A stretch of DNA of 54,393 nt from Armatimonadota bacterium (GTDB lineage: Bacteria > Armatimonadota > Hebobacteria > CAIYQO01). Position numbers and translations under genes: made by a program. Of this stretch, positions 35,596-43,483 are shown one piece after another (the first letter of the stretch is position 1; each line of letters starts with the position of its first letter). The stretch is taken from positions 1 to 54,393 of the forward strand of contig JAGUZN010000195.1 of assembly GCA_020060775.1 (NCBI GenBank), written 5' to 3'. Under the pieces are notes generated by a model, which did not search any database, was not told where the DNA came from, and saw nothing but the letters and a program-made list of their open reading frames with translations.

Positions 35596-36510
35596 TTACG
35601 CGCGCGGGTGGGCCTGTTGATACACCTCGTGCAATCGCCGTGCGGTGAGGTGGGTGTAGACCTCGGTCGTTGCCAGCGAGACATGGCCGAGGAGCTGTTG
35701 CACAGTGCGCAGATCAGCCCCACGGTTCATCAGGTGGGTCGCAAAGGTGTGGCGGAGGGCATGCGGGCTGATGCCGTGCCGCGCACAGGTGAGCATGACA
35801 TACTTGTGCAGCATACGTGCGATGCTGCGGTCGGTCAGTCGTGTGCCGAAGCGATTGAGAAATAGCGCGCCCTCGTCACGCTGGTCAGTCGCTTGCGTCA
35901 GCAGCGCAGGCCTTCCTCCCTGCAGGTATTGCTGCAAGGCCGCCATCGCTTCCTCGCCCAATAGCACCACGCGCTGTTTGTTGCCTTTCCCGGTGACGCG
36001 CAAGGCGGTGAGGCCGGCATGGGCGTCGGCTCGGGCCAGGTCCTGCGTGTTCAGCGCCACCAGTTCGGAGACGCGCATGCCGGTGGCATATAACGTTTCG
36101 AGGATCGCCCGGTCGCGCATGCCTTGCGGGGTCGTCGCATCCGGTGCGCTGAGTAATTCGGTCACCTCGTCTTCTTCCAGGTAATGCGGCAAGCGCTCGG
36201 GAAGCTTGGGGGCGTGCAGGCCGGTGGTCGGGTTATCCTCACGCCAGCGGCGGGATTGCAGGAAGGTGAAGAACCCGCGCAATGCGGAGAGGCGGCGGGA
36301 GACGGACGTGCGCGCCAGGCCGCCAGCCATGAGCGCGGCCAGATAGCGCCGAATATCGGCGACGGTGATTTCAGTCCATTGCCGGCGGCCACGCTCTTCG
36401 GCAAAGGCGAGGAAATGCACCAGATCTTCCGTGTACCCTTTCACGGTATGCGGCGAGACCCGTCGAACCGTTTGCAGATACTCTAGGTAGGCATCGAGCC
36501 ACTGTTGCAT
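35596..36510 (-). CDS. xerD: Tyrosine recombinase XerD
   Basis: The 304-residue site-specific recombinase has the size and layout of XerC/XerD: an N-terminal SAM-like core-binding domain (about 1-85) and a catalytic domain with Arg in ATGMRVSEL, Lys in GKGNKQR, HxxR in SPHALRHTF, His in LGHVSLATTEVYTHL and Tyr in the same segment. The C terminus QQAHPRA is typical of XerD rather than XerC. It resolves chromosome dimers at dif with its partner. The start at 36510 (MQQWLDAYLEYLQ) is preferred; an upstream in-frame extension is made of repeat-derived Pro-Glu-Pro codons. No dif-like site is recognised in the window. Confidence 0.9.
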   Translation of the reverse strand: MQQWLDAYLEYLQTVRRVSPHTVKGYTEDLVHFLAFAEERGRRQWTEITVADIRRYLAALMAGGLARTSVSRRLSALRGFFTFLQSRRWREDNPTTGLHAPKLPERLPHYLEEDEVTELLSAPDATTPQGMRDRAILETLYATGMRVSELVALNTQDLARADAHAGLTALRVTGKGNKQRVVLLGEEAMAALQQYLQGGRPALLTQATDQRDEGALFLNRFGTRLTDRSIARMLHKYVMLTCARHGISPHALRHTFATHLMNRGADLRTVQQLLGHVSLATTEVYTHLTARRLHEVYQQAHPRA

Positions 36511-36614
36511 GTGCGACGACCAATTGGATGACGTTTCATCGGTTTCGTGCTGTAGTATACCAACTCCGATGAGAAGGCGGAAGGGTTCGGGGGTGTTGAG
36601 TTCCAAGTTCCAAG

Positions 36615-36652
36615 GGGGTTCGGGGTTCGGGGTTCGGGGTTCGGGGTTCGGG
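36615..36652 (+). repeat. Heptamer tandem array (GGGGTTC)x5 plus GGG
   Basis: Five perfect GGGGTTC units (36615-36649) end in GGG, giving six G-tracts separated by TTC. This fits a G-quadruplex-forming sequence on the plus strand. It lies about 105 bases upstream of the xerD start. Confidence 0.8.
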
Positions 36653-36764
36653 AAGAGGATAGAAGGTTTTCCCTCCCCTTGCACGCGATAGAATAGCGCT
36701 AGCGATCAAGAGGAGAACCCCCACTGTTCGACTCGCTGTGCTCGCTCACAGCCTGCGGCCCGAC

Positions 36765-36958
36765 CCTCCCCCGTTCCGTTCGACGGTGCTCACGGTCTTC
36801 GAGCGACAGGGGAGGGGAAGACGGATTACCCCCACCCTACCCTCCCCCGTTGCGACAGGGGAGGGGAAAGCGCCTCGCGAAACGCGAAACGCCAACCACC
36901 CAACGCGACCTGAACATGGACCGTGTCGGAAGGCAAGACACCACGTGACGACCCACGA
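36765..36958 (+). repeat. GC-rich dispersed repeat, copy B (double)
   Basis: The left part (36765-36820) is the CCTCCCCCGTT...AGGGGAGGGG hairpin with a 30-base insert (GTTCGACGGTGCTCACGGTC core). The right part (36831-36958) repeats copy A's modules: hairpin, GCGAAACGCCAA, GGACCGTGTCGGA and CGTGACGACCCACGA. Confidence 0.75.
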
Positions 36959-36981
36959 CAGGTACTGGTTATCCATCCTGC

Positions 36982-37653
36982 TTATCCGCCGAGGGTGATA
37001 TCCTGTGATTCGTACCAGCGCAGGGCTTCAATGAGATGGTCGGGATGGAAGTCGGGCCACAGGGCATCGACGACGTAGAAGTCGGCATAGACAGTCTGGA
37101 TGGGCAGCATGCCGCTCAATCGGCGCCGCCCACCCCAGCGGATGACGAGATCGATGCGCGAGACGTCGGCAGAGCCAATCGCCTCCATGAGCGAGCGGCG
37201 CGTGTTGCCGGTGAGTTGTTCGTTGCGCAGCGCCTGGCTGATATCCCAGTGCCAGTCATAATTCACGAGCAGGTTGGCGCGGACGCTGCCGTTACCGAAA
37301 ACCTGGCGCTGGGTGAATGGGCGCAATGCCTCGGGAAAGAGGGGGGATTCGGCGTTGCCGACTACCTTGAGCGCCACATTCTTTTGGGCGATCTGATTGA
37401 CCACATCCACGCAGGCGTTCTGAAATGCTTCACGCTGGATTGATGGCCGTTTGGTGTTATCATGCGTGAACCCGTAGGCCGAGATTTCTTCGATGCCCAG
37501 GGCTTCGCAGAGATCAAACAGCGCCAATCCCGGTGTGATGCCGAAGGCATATCCCGCTTCTTTGCCCATGCCGTGCTGCTGCGCCCATCGACGGTTGCCG
37601 TCAGGGATGATGGCGATATGTTTGGGCAGGCGTGAGAATGATGGTAGACTCAC
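36982..37653 (-). CDS. Divergent cis-prenyltransferase (UppS-like)
   Basis: The 223-residue protein is a cis-prenyltransferase. The diphosphate/Mg2+ site IAIIPDGNRRWA (D18) is intact, and ADFYVVDALWPDF (190-202) matches the conserved C-terminal block. The catalytic RxGGE segment reads RWGGRRRLS (172-180), with Arg at 176 where UppS has the metal-coordinating Glu. The FSTENW segment reads FTHDNTKRP. This suggests a specialised paralog rather than the housekeeping undecaprenyl diphosphate synthase. The start is GTG at 37653 with GAGGTGAG upstream. It is on the same strand as xerD but separated by a long repeat-rich spacer. Confidence 0.82.
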   Translation of the reverse strand: MSLPSFSRLPKHIAIIPDGNRRWAQQHGMGKEAGYAFGITPGLALFDLCEALGIEEISAYGFTHDNTKRPSIQREAFQNACVDVVNQIAQKNVALKVVGNAESPLFPEALRPFTQRQVFGNGSVRANLLVNYDWHWDISQALRNEQLTGNTRRSLMEAIGSADVSRIDLVIRWGGRRRLSGMLPIQTVYADFYVVDALWPDFHPDHLIEALRWYESQDITLGG

Positions 37654-37973
37654 GTGTGCTCACCTCTACTTTGCATTAATTCTGTTCTACGGGAGTGGCT
37701 ATGCGCGTTCTCCGGAAGTGTAACGCCCCCAATGGAGGGGTGCTGTTCTCTCAGCGTACAGGACTTCTAGCCGGCTGGCAAGCGCCAACATCGTGCAAGT
37801 GAGCTTCGCGTCATCGCCCCAGCGATTTTTACACCAATGCCGCCAGGTCTGTCCATGTGGCGTTCTTGTAATTCGCGTCGTACAACGAGATGATTTCCGC
37901 TGAACCTTGATCGACTTCTGCAACGCGGATGGGGAACAACGCGGAAGGAGACTGTATCTGAGGAGGCAGACCC
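37654..37973. other. Spacer with a possible gene remnant
   Basis: No intact gene is seen. The minus strand holds two consecutive coding-looking pieces in different frames, described as a possible pseudogene. Confidence 0.4.
37699..37965 (-). pseudogene. Possible frameshifted gene remnant
   Basis: On the minus strand, one frame reads a plausible protein piece (FPIRVAEVDQGSAEII, then YKNATWTDLAALV) and stops at 37829. The text continues naturally in another frame as KNRWGDDAKLTCTMLALASRLEVLYAERTA to about 37700. A single frameshift near 37830 would join them. The beginning is lost or overlaps the start of the zinc-ribbon gene. The evidence is amino-acid texture only. Confidence 0.25.
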
Positions 37974-38378
37974 ATGGCAGAACCGGCGCGAAAATATGAT
38001 CCAGAGGATATCATCCCCGAGGATGCCGTCCTTGGTCCCGGCACTTATCAGAACGTCGATACCGGGCGCATCATACACAAAAGTCGGTATGGTCCGTTAC
38101 CCCCAAGTGGGACGAGCAAGCGCTATGTCAAGATCAGCGATGATCCCACGCACGGAATGAGCGAGGAGGAAGCCCGGCAGCATCGCGAGGATGAACAGGC
38201 CTCACGCGAGGCGACGAGCTATGAGCATCCGTCAGGGGCCAGCACCGTGAAGACGGGTGAAGTTGTCTCTTCCGGCACGTATCGCTGCACGCGCTGCGGC
38301 AACGAGATCGAGTTCAAGGATGAGGGGCATGTCCCGCCGTGTTCCGTATGCACGAATACGACCTGGAAGCGGGAGTAA
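37974..38378 (+). CDS. Small zinc-ribbon protein
   Basis: The 134-residue hydrophilic protein has a C-terminal zinc ribbon in which CTRCG and CSVC are about 20 residues apart (YRCTRCGNEIEF, PPCSVCTNTTW). The N-terminal part starts with an Asp/Glu-rich segment (YDPEDIIPEDAVLGPGTY), then GRIIHKSRYGPLPP, and is otherwise low in hydrophobics. Similar zinc ribbons occur in YnfU/DUF1451-like and YjzC-like proteins; no function is assigned. TGAGGAGG lies before the ATG. It is transcribed toward the DUF1566 gene on the opposite strand. Confidence 0.75.
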   Translation: MAEPARKYDPEDIIPEDAVLGPGTYQNVDTGRIIHKSRYGPLPPSGTSKRYVKISDDPTHGMSEEEARQHREDEQASREATSYEHPSGASTVKTGEVVSSGTYRCTRCGNEIEFKDEGHVPPCSVCTNTTWKRE

Positions 38379-38445
38379 GCGCAGTACACCACACACCACC
38401 TCGGGGCGGCGGGAGCGATCCCACCGCCCCTTCTCACGCGCCACA

Positions 38446-39627
38446 TCACCCGCCGCGCACAGGGCGTACGAAGTTGTCGATGCGGATATCGTCGCCCTGC
38501 GGCCCGCGCCCGCGCGGATAGCGGGCGGGGTCGCCGGATTTCGGATCGCTCCGCTGTGCTCCGGCGCCGTGCACATCAATCAGGCTGAGTCGATGGGTCG
38601 GCGGCAGGGCCATCCAACCTAACGCACGTCCGAAGCAGACGTACACTGCCTGCGCGGCCTGCCGTTCCGGCGGTCCGTCCATATGCGTCGTGCTCGTCCA
38701 GTAGTACGGGTATTCCCCGCTTTGCAGGCGCGTGACGTGAAACACCGGATCGATCGCCGCGGAGCCGGTGGCCGTCGGCGAGCGCGAGTAGTCGACGATG
38801 CTCTGCAGCTCCTTGGCGTTCGGGAGCCGCCAGTCGCTGTACCCCAGATACCGTTCCGCATTGCGCGCCTGCACCCAGGCAAGCGCAGAGGCCCAGTCCA
38901 TACCCACTCCGCTGTCTTCTTTGGCCCAGATCAATCCGGTGGCGCGGTCAGTGATCGTCCCATTGCGATGATCGACAAAATCATTCTGACCGTATTTCGC
39001 GTTACCGCGCACGTACCGCACGTAGAGCTGGTGCGGGCCGCGCGGACCGCGATCACGCGGGTACCCCTTGATGCGCCCATCGGCAAAATTGACGCCAAAG
39101 ATGGTGGCACTGCCGTTCATCGTCGTACCCAGGTATTGAGTGGCCGACCAATCCTGACAATCGATCTCTCGCTCCCCCCGCGCGGGATTGCCATAGGCAA
39201 ACGCAAAATAGCGGGTGTCGAGATAGGGCACTGACCCACCGACCGACATGCGCATGCTTCCGGTGAAATTGATCAGCGAGTACAGTTCTTTGATGGTGGG
39301 CATGCGCCAGTCGCGATGTCCGCCGACGCGACAGCGGCTTGCGCCGGCCATCGCCTCGGCAAAGGTGACCTTCTCGCCGCGCGCCTGCATCCACGTGAGG
39401 CCGGTGTGCAGATCGCTGATGGTGCCGTCGCCGTTATCGCGGTAGGCGGGTTGGCAACCGGCATGTTGCGCATCCTGGCCGTAGAAGGGTTGACCGGGGC
39501 GCGGAGCTGTGATGGCACGCGTGTTATCATAGCACTGCGTTTGCCCGGTATCGACGATGGGATACGTCACCGCACACAGGCTCACGGCGTGCGCGAGCCA
39601 CACGGTAATGAGCAGCAACATTTTCAT
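38446..39627 (-). CDS. Secreted protein with two DUF1566 (Lcl-type) domains
   Basis: The 393-residue protein has a short signal peptide (MLLLITVWLAHAVSLCAVT). Two DUF1566 repeats are visible: NGDGTISDLHTGLTWMQ...DWRMPTIKELYSLI (about 66-125) and RNGTITDRATGLIWAK...DWRLPNAKELQSIVDY (about 220-285). It ends in RIDNFVRPVRGG, the family's usual last strand. DUF1566 is related to the Lcl collagen-like adhesin C-terminal domain and is usually surface exposed. It lies 132 bases downstream of the six-gene envelope operon. It has its own promoter with the same TGTGAT direct-repeat signal as that operon, so it is probably in the same regulon. GGGAG precedes the ATG. Confidence 0.85.
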   Translation of the reverse strand: MKMLLLITVWLAHAVSLCAVTYPIVDTGQTQCYDNTRAITAPRPGQPFYGQDAQHAGCQPAYRDNGDGTISDLHTGLTWMQARGEKVTFAEAMAGASRCRVGGHRDWRMPTIKELYSLINFTGSMRMSVGGSVPYLDTRYFAFAYGNPARGEREIDCQDWSATQYLGTTMNGSATIFGVNFADGRIKGYPRDRGPRGPHQLYVRYVRGNAKYGQNDFVDHRNGTITDRATGLIWAKEDSGVGMDWASALAWVQARNAERYLGYSDWRLPNAKELQSIVDYSRSPTATGSAAIDPVFHVTRLQSGEYPYYWTSTTHMDGPPERQAAQAVYVCFGRALGWMALPPTHRLSLIDVHGAGAQRSDPKSGDPARYPRGRGPQGDDIRIDNFVRPVRGG

Positions 39628-39670
39628 GACTTACTCCCTTTCACCGATCCCCTGATCGATCGGTACTCGT

Positions 39671-39709
39671 ATCGTACCGCCGCTACATCACAACCGGATC
39701 ACCATCACA
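39671..39709 (-). promoter_or_regulatory. 11-bp direct-repeat activator site and promoter of the DUF1566 gene
   Basis: On the minus strand TGTGAT (39709-39704), GGTGAT (39703-39698) and TGTGAT (39692-39687) precede a TACGAT -10-like hexamer (39676-39671). The last two half-sites are 11 bp apart, and the last ends exactly 10 bp before the hexamer. The -35 position has no good TTGACA, as in PhoB-activated promoters. The same layout occurs at 46227-46281. Confidence 0.5.
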
Positions 39710-39759
39710 TAGTAACTACTACTGATCTGCCGCGCCAGTGCGGTGTGCAGCGACAAAGG

Positions 39760-40377
39760 TTAACGTGTCAATTGCGCTCGGGCGACGGTATTTGTGGGAT
39801 CAAGGGTCAGCACCGTCTCGAAGACCTGCCGGGCGGCGTGCGGCTGTTGGCGGGCCTGCAGCACCAATCCATGTTCAACCAGCAGGCCGACATCGGTGGG
39901 GTAAAAACGCAGCAAGCGCGTGAGCACCGCATCGGCCTGCGCATACTCGTGCTGCATGCGCAGGGCATAGGCGAGGCGCATGCTGCCCAGGTAATGGTTG
40001 CCGTCAAGCTTCAGCACCTGCCGCGCCACCTTCTCCACCTCGTCGTAGCGGCGCTGCGCCAGCAGCGGGAGCGTATAGCCCAGCTTGGCCTCAATGGAGG
40101 CCGGCGAAATTTTCATCGCTTCCCGGTAGTGTACGCTGGAGGCCGCGTAGTCGGTCTGCAGATAGTACAGCCATCCCAGCCGGTACGACACGAGATAGCT
40201 TTTCGGCAGCGCAGCGAGGCAGTTGACGGCCTCAGTATAACTCCCCTGCTGCTCGAGGAGATATGAATGGTGCAAGGCCGTGCGCGCGGCGTCATCGGCC
40301 ACCTGATCTGATGGACGTGCGAAACAGACCACGCCCACCACGCCCAGCAGCACAATGATCATACTCAGGACTTTCAT
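39760..40377 (-). CDS. Secreted TPR protein (last gene of the envelope operon)
   Basis: The 205-residue protein has a signal peptide or anchor (VLSMIIVLLGVVGVVCFA) followed by four or five TPRs: SYRLGWLYYLQTDYAASSVHYREAM, AKLGYTLPLLAQRRYDEVEKVAR, GSMRLAYALRMQHEYAQADAVL and VEHGLVLQARQQPHAARQVFE. It probably sits in the periplasm and bridges to the outer-membrane barrel encoded just upstream; TPR plus barrel pairs are common in polysaccharide and envelope export. AAAGGAG precedes the ATG at 40377, 13 bases after the barrel gene's stop. Confidence 0.82.
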   Translation of the reverse strand: MKVLSMIIVLLGVVGVVCFARPSDQVADDAARTALHHSYLLEQQGSYTEAVNCLAALPKSYLVSYRLGWLYYLQTDYAASSVHYREAMKISPASIEAKLGYTLPLLAQRRYDEVEKVARQVLKLDGNHYLGSMRLAYALRMQHEYAQADAVLTRLLRFYPTDVGLLVEHGLVLQARQQPHAARQVFETVLTLDPTNTVARAQLTR

Positions 40378-40390
40378 GGCAGAGCTCCTT

Positions 40391-41236
40391 TCAATACTGC
40401 ACATATCCGCTCAGTACCACAGCGGTGCTCGTCGCGCGCCGCTGGGTATTGGCTTCGGTGAACCGCGCCTGTTGCAGTCGCATGCCGACGCGGCCGGTGG
40501 CACTGATGGTGTAGAGGAGATCGAGGCTGATGCTGCGATGATAGACATCAGCCAGATTGAACAGGGCAAACCCATCCTGCTGCACTCCGAAACGCTGCTC
40601 CCCGATCCAGGCAGTCTCCAGCAATTGCCAGCGATCCCAGGCCAGCGACAGGCGGTTTTCGACTGACAGGTAGGGTGAGCCTTCGCCGACGGGGTCATCA
40701 TTCATGTAGATGAGATGACCGAGCAGCTCGTCGGCAACCGTGAGCCCCCTGCCCGCGGGCATGGTCATCCCCGCGCGGGGGGAGAGTTGCAGCACCGTCA
40801 GCTTATTGGGCTGGTAATTAGGGTAACGCGTGAGATAGGCGTCCACGCCTGCCGTCCACCGGCTGGAGCTGGTGTAATGCCTGCCGCCGAATACGGTGAT
40901 GGCTTTGTCAGTGTAGGCGTCATCGCTGCTGACGAAGTGCGTGCCGAGGCGCGAGCGCCACCGGGGAGAATGGTAATACGTATACACGAGCGTGCTGTCC
41001 CACTGATCGAGGGCCGGCCGATCCTGGTAGGTGATATGCAGATGGTCGAGCGCGGCCTCCAGCAGGTACTCTACGCCATCGGTCTGCATGCCGTACACGC
41101 CAACCAGCGTTCCCCCTTCCTTTGCCGTGGCGTCATGGTAGGTCATGGCGCCGGCATACGGGATGACCATCGACGATGGCGCGGCCTGGGCGGCGAACGG
41201 TACGGCAAAGCACAGGATAACGAGCAGTATCGACAT
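40391..41236 (-). CDS. Predicted outer-membrane beta-barrel protein
   Basis: The 281-residue protein has a signal peptide (ILLVILCFAVPFAAQAAP). A series of alternating amphipathic strands follows with aromatic girdles (STLVYTYYHSPRWRSRLGTHFV, WTAGVDAYLTRYPNY, SISLDLLYTISATGRVGMRLQ), and the last residues VLSGYVQY end in an aromatic residue as barrel proteins do. It resembles YaiO-like or small porin-like barrels but carries no motif I can name. GGGGAGAAGATA precedes the ATG at 41236, 14 bases after the transporter/peptidase gene. It would be the outer-membrane exit or entry point of the operon's product. Confidence 0.75.
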   Translation of the reverse strand: MSILLVILCFAVPFAAQAAPSSMVIPYAGAMTYHDATAKEGGTLVGVYGMQTDGVEYLLEAALDHLHITYQDRPALDQWDSTLVYTYYHSPRWRSRLGTHFVSSDDAYTDKAITVFGGRHYTSSSRWTAGVDAYLTRYPNYQPNKLTVLQLSPRAGMTMPAGRGLTVADELLGHLIYMNDDPVGEGSPYLSVENRLSLAWDRWQLLETAWIGEQRFGVQQDGFALFNLADVYHRSISLDLLYTISATGRVGMRLQQARFTEANTQRRATSTAVVLSGYVQY

Positions 41237-41250
41237 TATCTTCTCCCCTC

Positions 41251-43464
41251 TCACGTACAGGTCATGGATGCGCCGGAGGCCGGAGCGGCGAGTTCCTGAT
41301 TGATCGGCTCGACCTCCACGGTCGCATCGGCATAGGCAACGGTGAGGCCCACCACTCCCCGGTGGGGCTTGAGCGTCACCGTGACGCACTGCGGAGCGCG
41401 ACAGAGAGCCAGCGCGGGGATGCCGCGGGTGGAGATTTCCGTCTCCACCGTGACGGTGAGGTCATCGCCAAACCCCTGGTCCAACAGGTGCAGTCGTTGG
41501 CGCAAAGTGAGGGCCGGATAGGGCAGGAACGGACCGGCGATATCGAAGAGCAGGCGCGCCAGCGGATGCATGAGCGGCCGCGCATCCAGCCGATCTTCCC
41601 AGTAGAGCCCGCGATCCAGCGTGAGCGGCAGGCGTGCCAGCCCCAGCCAGATATCGCGCAGCGTGCTATGCGGCGACCCCTGAAATTCGAGGGCATACCA
41701 GACGTGGTCGACCAGCCGCGCGGTCATCACGGCATCGGTGGCGTCTGAGTGCAGGCGGTATGCGCCGTCCTCATCCACGCGGCAGGTGATCGATTCTTCA
41801 CGTTGCTGCCCCGAGGCGATGATCCGGTACCGCCAGCGCTGCTGGGGGAGCCGATCAAAGCACGACGCCAGCGCGTCAGTGAATGCCACGGGACGAATCA
41901 CGCTACCCTCGGCCGGGACGACGGCGGACGCGTAGCGCACTTCGTCGCCACGGCGGATCGCCAGGTGACTGAGGACAAACGGCATGGTCGGCGCACCGAG
42001 CGCCGGGGTGGCCTGCACCTGCAGATGCAGGTGGGGCAAGGGCGAATGACCGGAGTTGCCACAACGGGCGAGCAGCGTGCCGGGCTCCACGCGGTCGCCT
42101 TCCTTCACCCCGACAGACTCTCTGGCCAGATGGCACAACAGCACATAAACGCCGTTATCCTGACGGATCATTACCAGGTTGCCCCAGTTGGCCTCCAGGT
42201 TCGTTGCGCCGACAGGATTATCCGCCACGTGATTGACGACTTTCACCACCGTGCCCGCGCAAGGAGCGATCACCGGCGCCAGATAGGCGAAATAGTTGCT
42301 CAGCTGGCTTTCATCACCCTGGCATCGCCGGCCTCGGTCGTCGAGGATTTCGAAGTCAAGGGCGTGCGCCCACGGCCCGCGATGGGTGAGCTGGCCGTGC
42401 ATGCCCTGCGTCACCGTCCACTCACCGCAAAACGGCGCCAGCAGGTGAGGCTGCAACAGGTGAGGAAAGCGCAGAGCGCCGGCGTGGTAGCGGTGGAAAT
42501 TTTCCTCCGGCGTGCTGGGCAGGAAGGGAGTCATCACGGCGCCCTTCGGTACGGAGCGCAGGCGCAGCGCGGCGAGCACCGCCAGCACCGCCAGATTCAT
42601 GGGCAGGGCAAGCGGGGGGATGGCATACACACCCAACAGGGTGGCGGCGGCGAGGGCGGTGAGGGCGCAGATGCCCGAGGAGACGACGACCAGCAACAAG
42701 CTGGCCGTCGAGGGTATGAGGAAGATGCCGCCAATGGCGATGCCGGCAAAGATAAAGTTGAAGGCGATCGGCGCCAGGCCGATCGTCGAGGTATCCGCCT
42801 GCAACCCCTGCAGCATGAATACGCCCGCGGCAAAGCCGGCCACCGCATAGAGCAAAGCCAGCCGCGACACGGCAAGCAAGCCGGCGCAGGCCAGCATGCC
42901 CACCAGGGCGTGCGGCAGGAAGAAGATGGCGCCCAGTCCCTGGAAGAAAGACAGTGCGGCAGCGGGCAGTCCCGCCGGTTCGGGCAGCAGGTAGGCCGGC
43001 GCGGCAGCCTGCACCGGCATGCCGGTCATCGCATAGGCGACGAGGTAGATGCAGAGGGCGACCAGCACGAACGGCAGGCTCATCGCCGGCAGCCCACCCT
43101 GGCGGGCCAACATGGAGGACAGCATGACGGTGACCATCAAGGCCAGCACCGCGCAGAGCGCCAACAGCAACAACAGCATAGTGGGCGGCAGGTGCAGCGA
43201 TTGATGCACATGCGCGAGGCCCAGGGACACCAGCAGCGGGTTGTAGAGGTATGCGCCGCTGCGCGTTTCGGCATGGTCAAACCCCAGCGCTTCCGCGGTG
43301 ATGAGGGCGATGAGCATGCCGGCAAGTCCCAGCAGGCCATATGATGGCGCGAGCAGCGTAGCCAGCAGTAATAGCGCGCCCAGCCCGCTGTTCGTCGAGA
43401 AGAGCAGTGCGGCATACCCGCGCAGGATCGCCCGCGCATACGCGATGATCTCGTCCTTCCACAT
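41251..43464 (-). CDS. Urea-transporter-type membrane protein fused to M23 peptidase domain
   Basis: This 737-residue fusion has residues 1-305 as a multi-spanning urea-transporter-type channel: GFDHAETRSGAYLYNPLLVSLGL (about 61-83) and IAFNFIFAGIAIGG (about 233-246) match the duplicated pore signatures. Residues 310-560 form a LytM/M23 peptidoglycan endopeptidase domain: GPWAHALDFE (H367, D370), NWGNLVMIRQDNGVYVLLCHL and PLPHLHLQV (H478, H480), with the final HxH intact. The first metal motif is HxxD rather than the usual HxxxD. A further beta-rich region runs to the end. GGAGGG lies 4 bases before the ATG at 43464, 19 bases after the decarboxylase stop. It could couple uptake or release of a small solute to local cell-wall opening. 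Confidence 0.85.
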   Translation of the reverse strand: MWKDEIIAYARAILRGYAALLFSTNSGLGALLLLATLLAPSYGLLGLAGMLIALITAEALGFDHAETRSGAYLYNPLLVSLGLAHVHQSLHLPPTMLLLLLALCAVLALMVTVMLSSMLARQGGLPAMSLPFVLVALCIYLVAYAMTGMPVQAAAPAYLLPEPAGLPAAALSFFQGLGAIFFLPHALVGMLACAGLLAVSRLALLYAVAGFAAGVFMLQGLQADTSTIGLAPIAFNFIFAGIAIGGIFLIPSTASLLLVVVSSGICALTALAAATLLGVYAIPPLALPMNLAVLAVLAALRLRSVPKGAVMTPFLPSTPEENFHRYHAGALRFPHLLQPHLLAPFCGEWTVTQGMHGQLTHRGPWAHALDFEILDDRGRRCQGDESQLSNYFAYLAPVIAPCAGTVVKVVNHVADNPVGATNLEANWGNLVMIRQDNGVYVLLCHLARESVGVKEGDRVEPGTLLARCGNSGHSPLPHLHLQVQATPALGAPTMPFVLSHLAIRRGDEVRYASAVVPAEGSVIRPVAFTDALASCFDRLPQQRWRYRIIASGQQREESITCRVDEDGAYRLHSDATDAVMTARLVDHVWYALEFQGSPHSTLRDIWLGLARLPLTLDRGLYWEDRLDARPLMHPLARLLFDIAGPFLPYPALTLRQRLHLLDQGFGDDLTVTVETEISTRGIPALALCRAPQCVTVTLKPHRGVVGLTVAYADATVEVEPINQELAAPASGASMTCT

Positions 43465-43483
43465 GGTTCCCTCCATTCTCCGG

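Larger units (their letters stand above)
36511..36981. other. Repeat-filled spacer between xerD and the cis-prenyltransferase gene
   Basis: No gene is seen. It holds a TTCCAAG duplication (about 36601-36613), the GGGGTTC tandem array (36615-36652) and GC-rich repeat B (36765-36958), both listed separately. Confidence 0.6.

Noticed and set aside
36511-36684. N-terminal extension of XerD up to 36684
   Set aside because: It is made of Pro-Glu-Pro codons from the GGGGTTC array read backwards; XerD proteins start near the SAM-like domain, which fits ATG 36510.
41749-43344. Long plus-strand frame opposite the UT-M23 gene
   Set aside because: It is Gln/Arg/Gly-rich with no motif, while the minus strand has clear channel and peptidase signatures.
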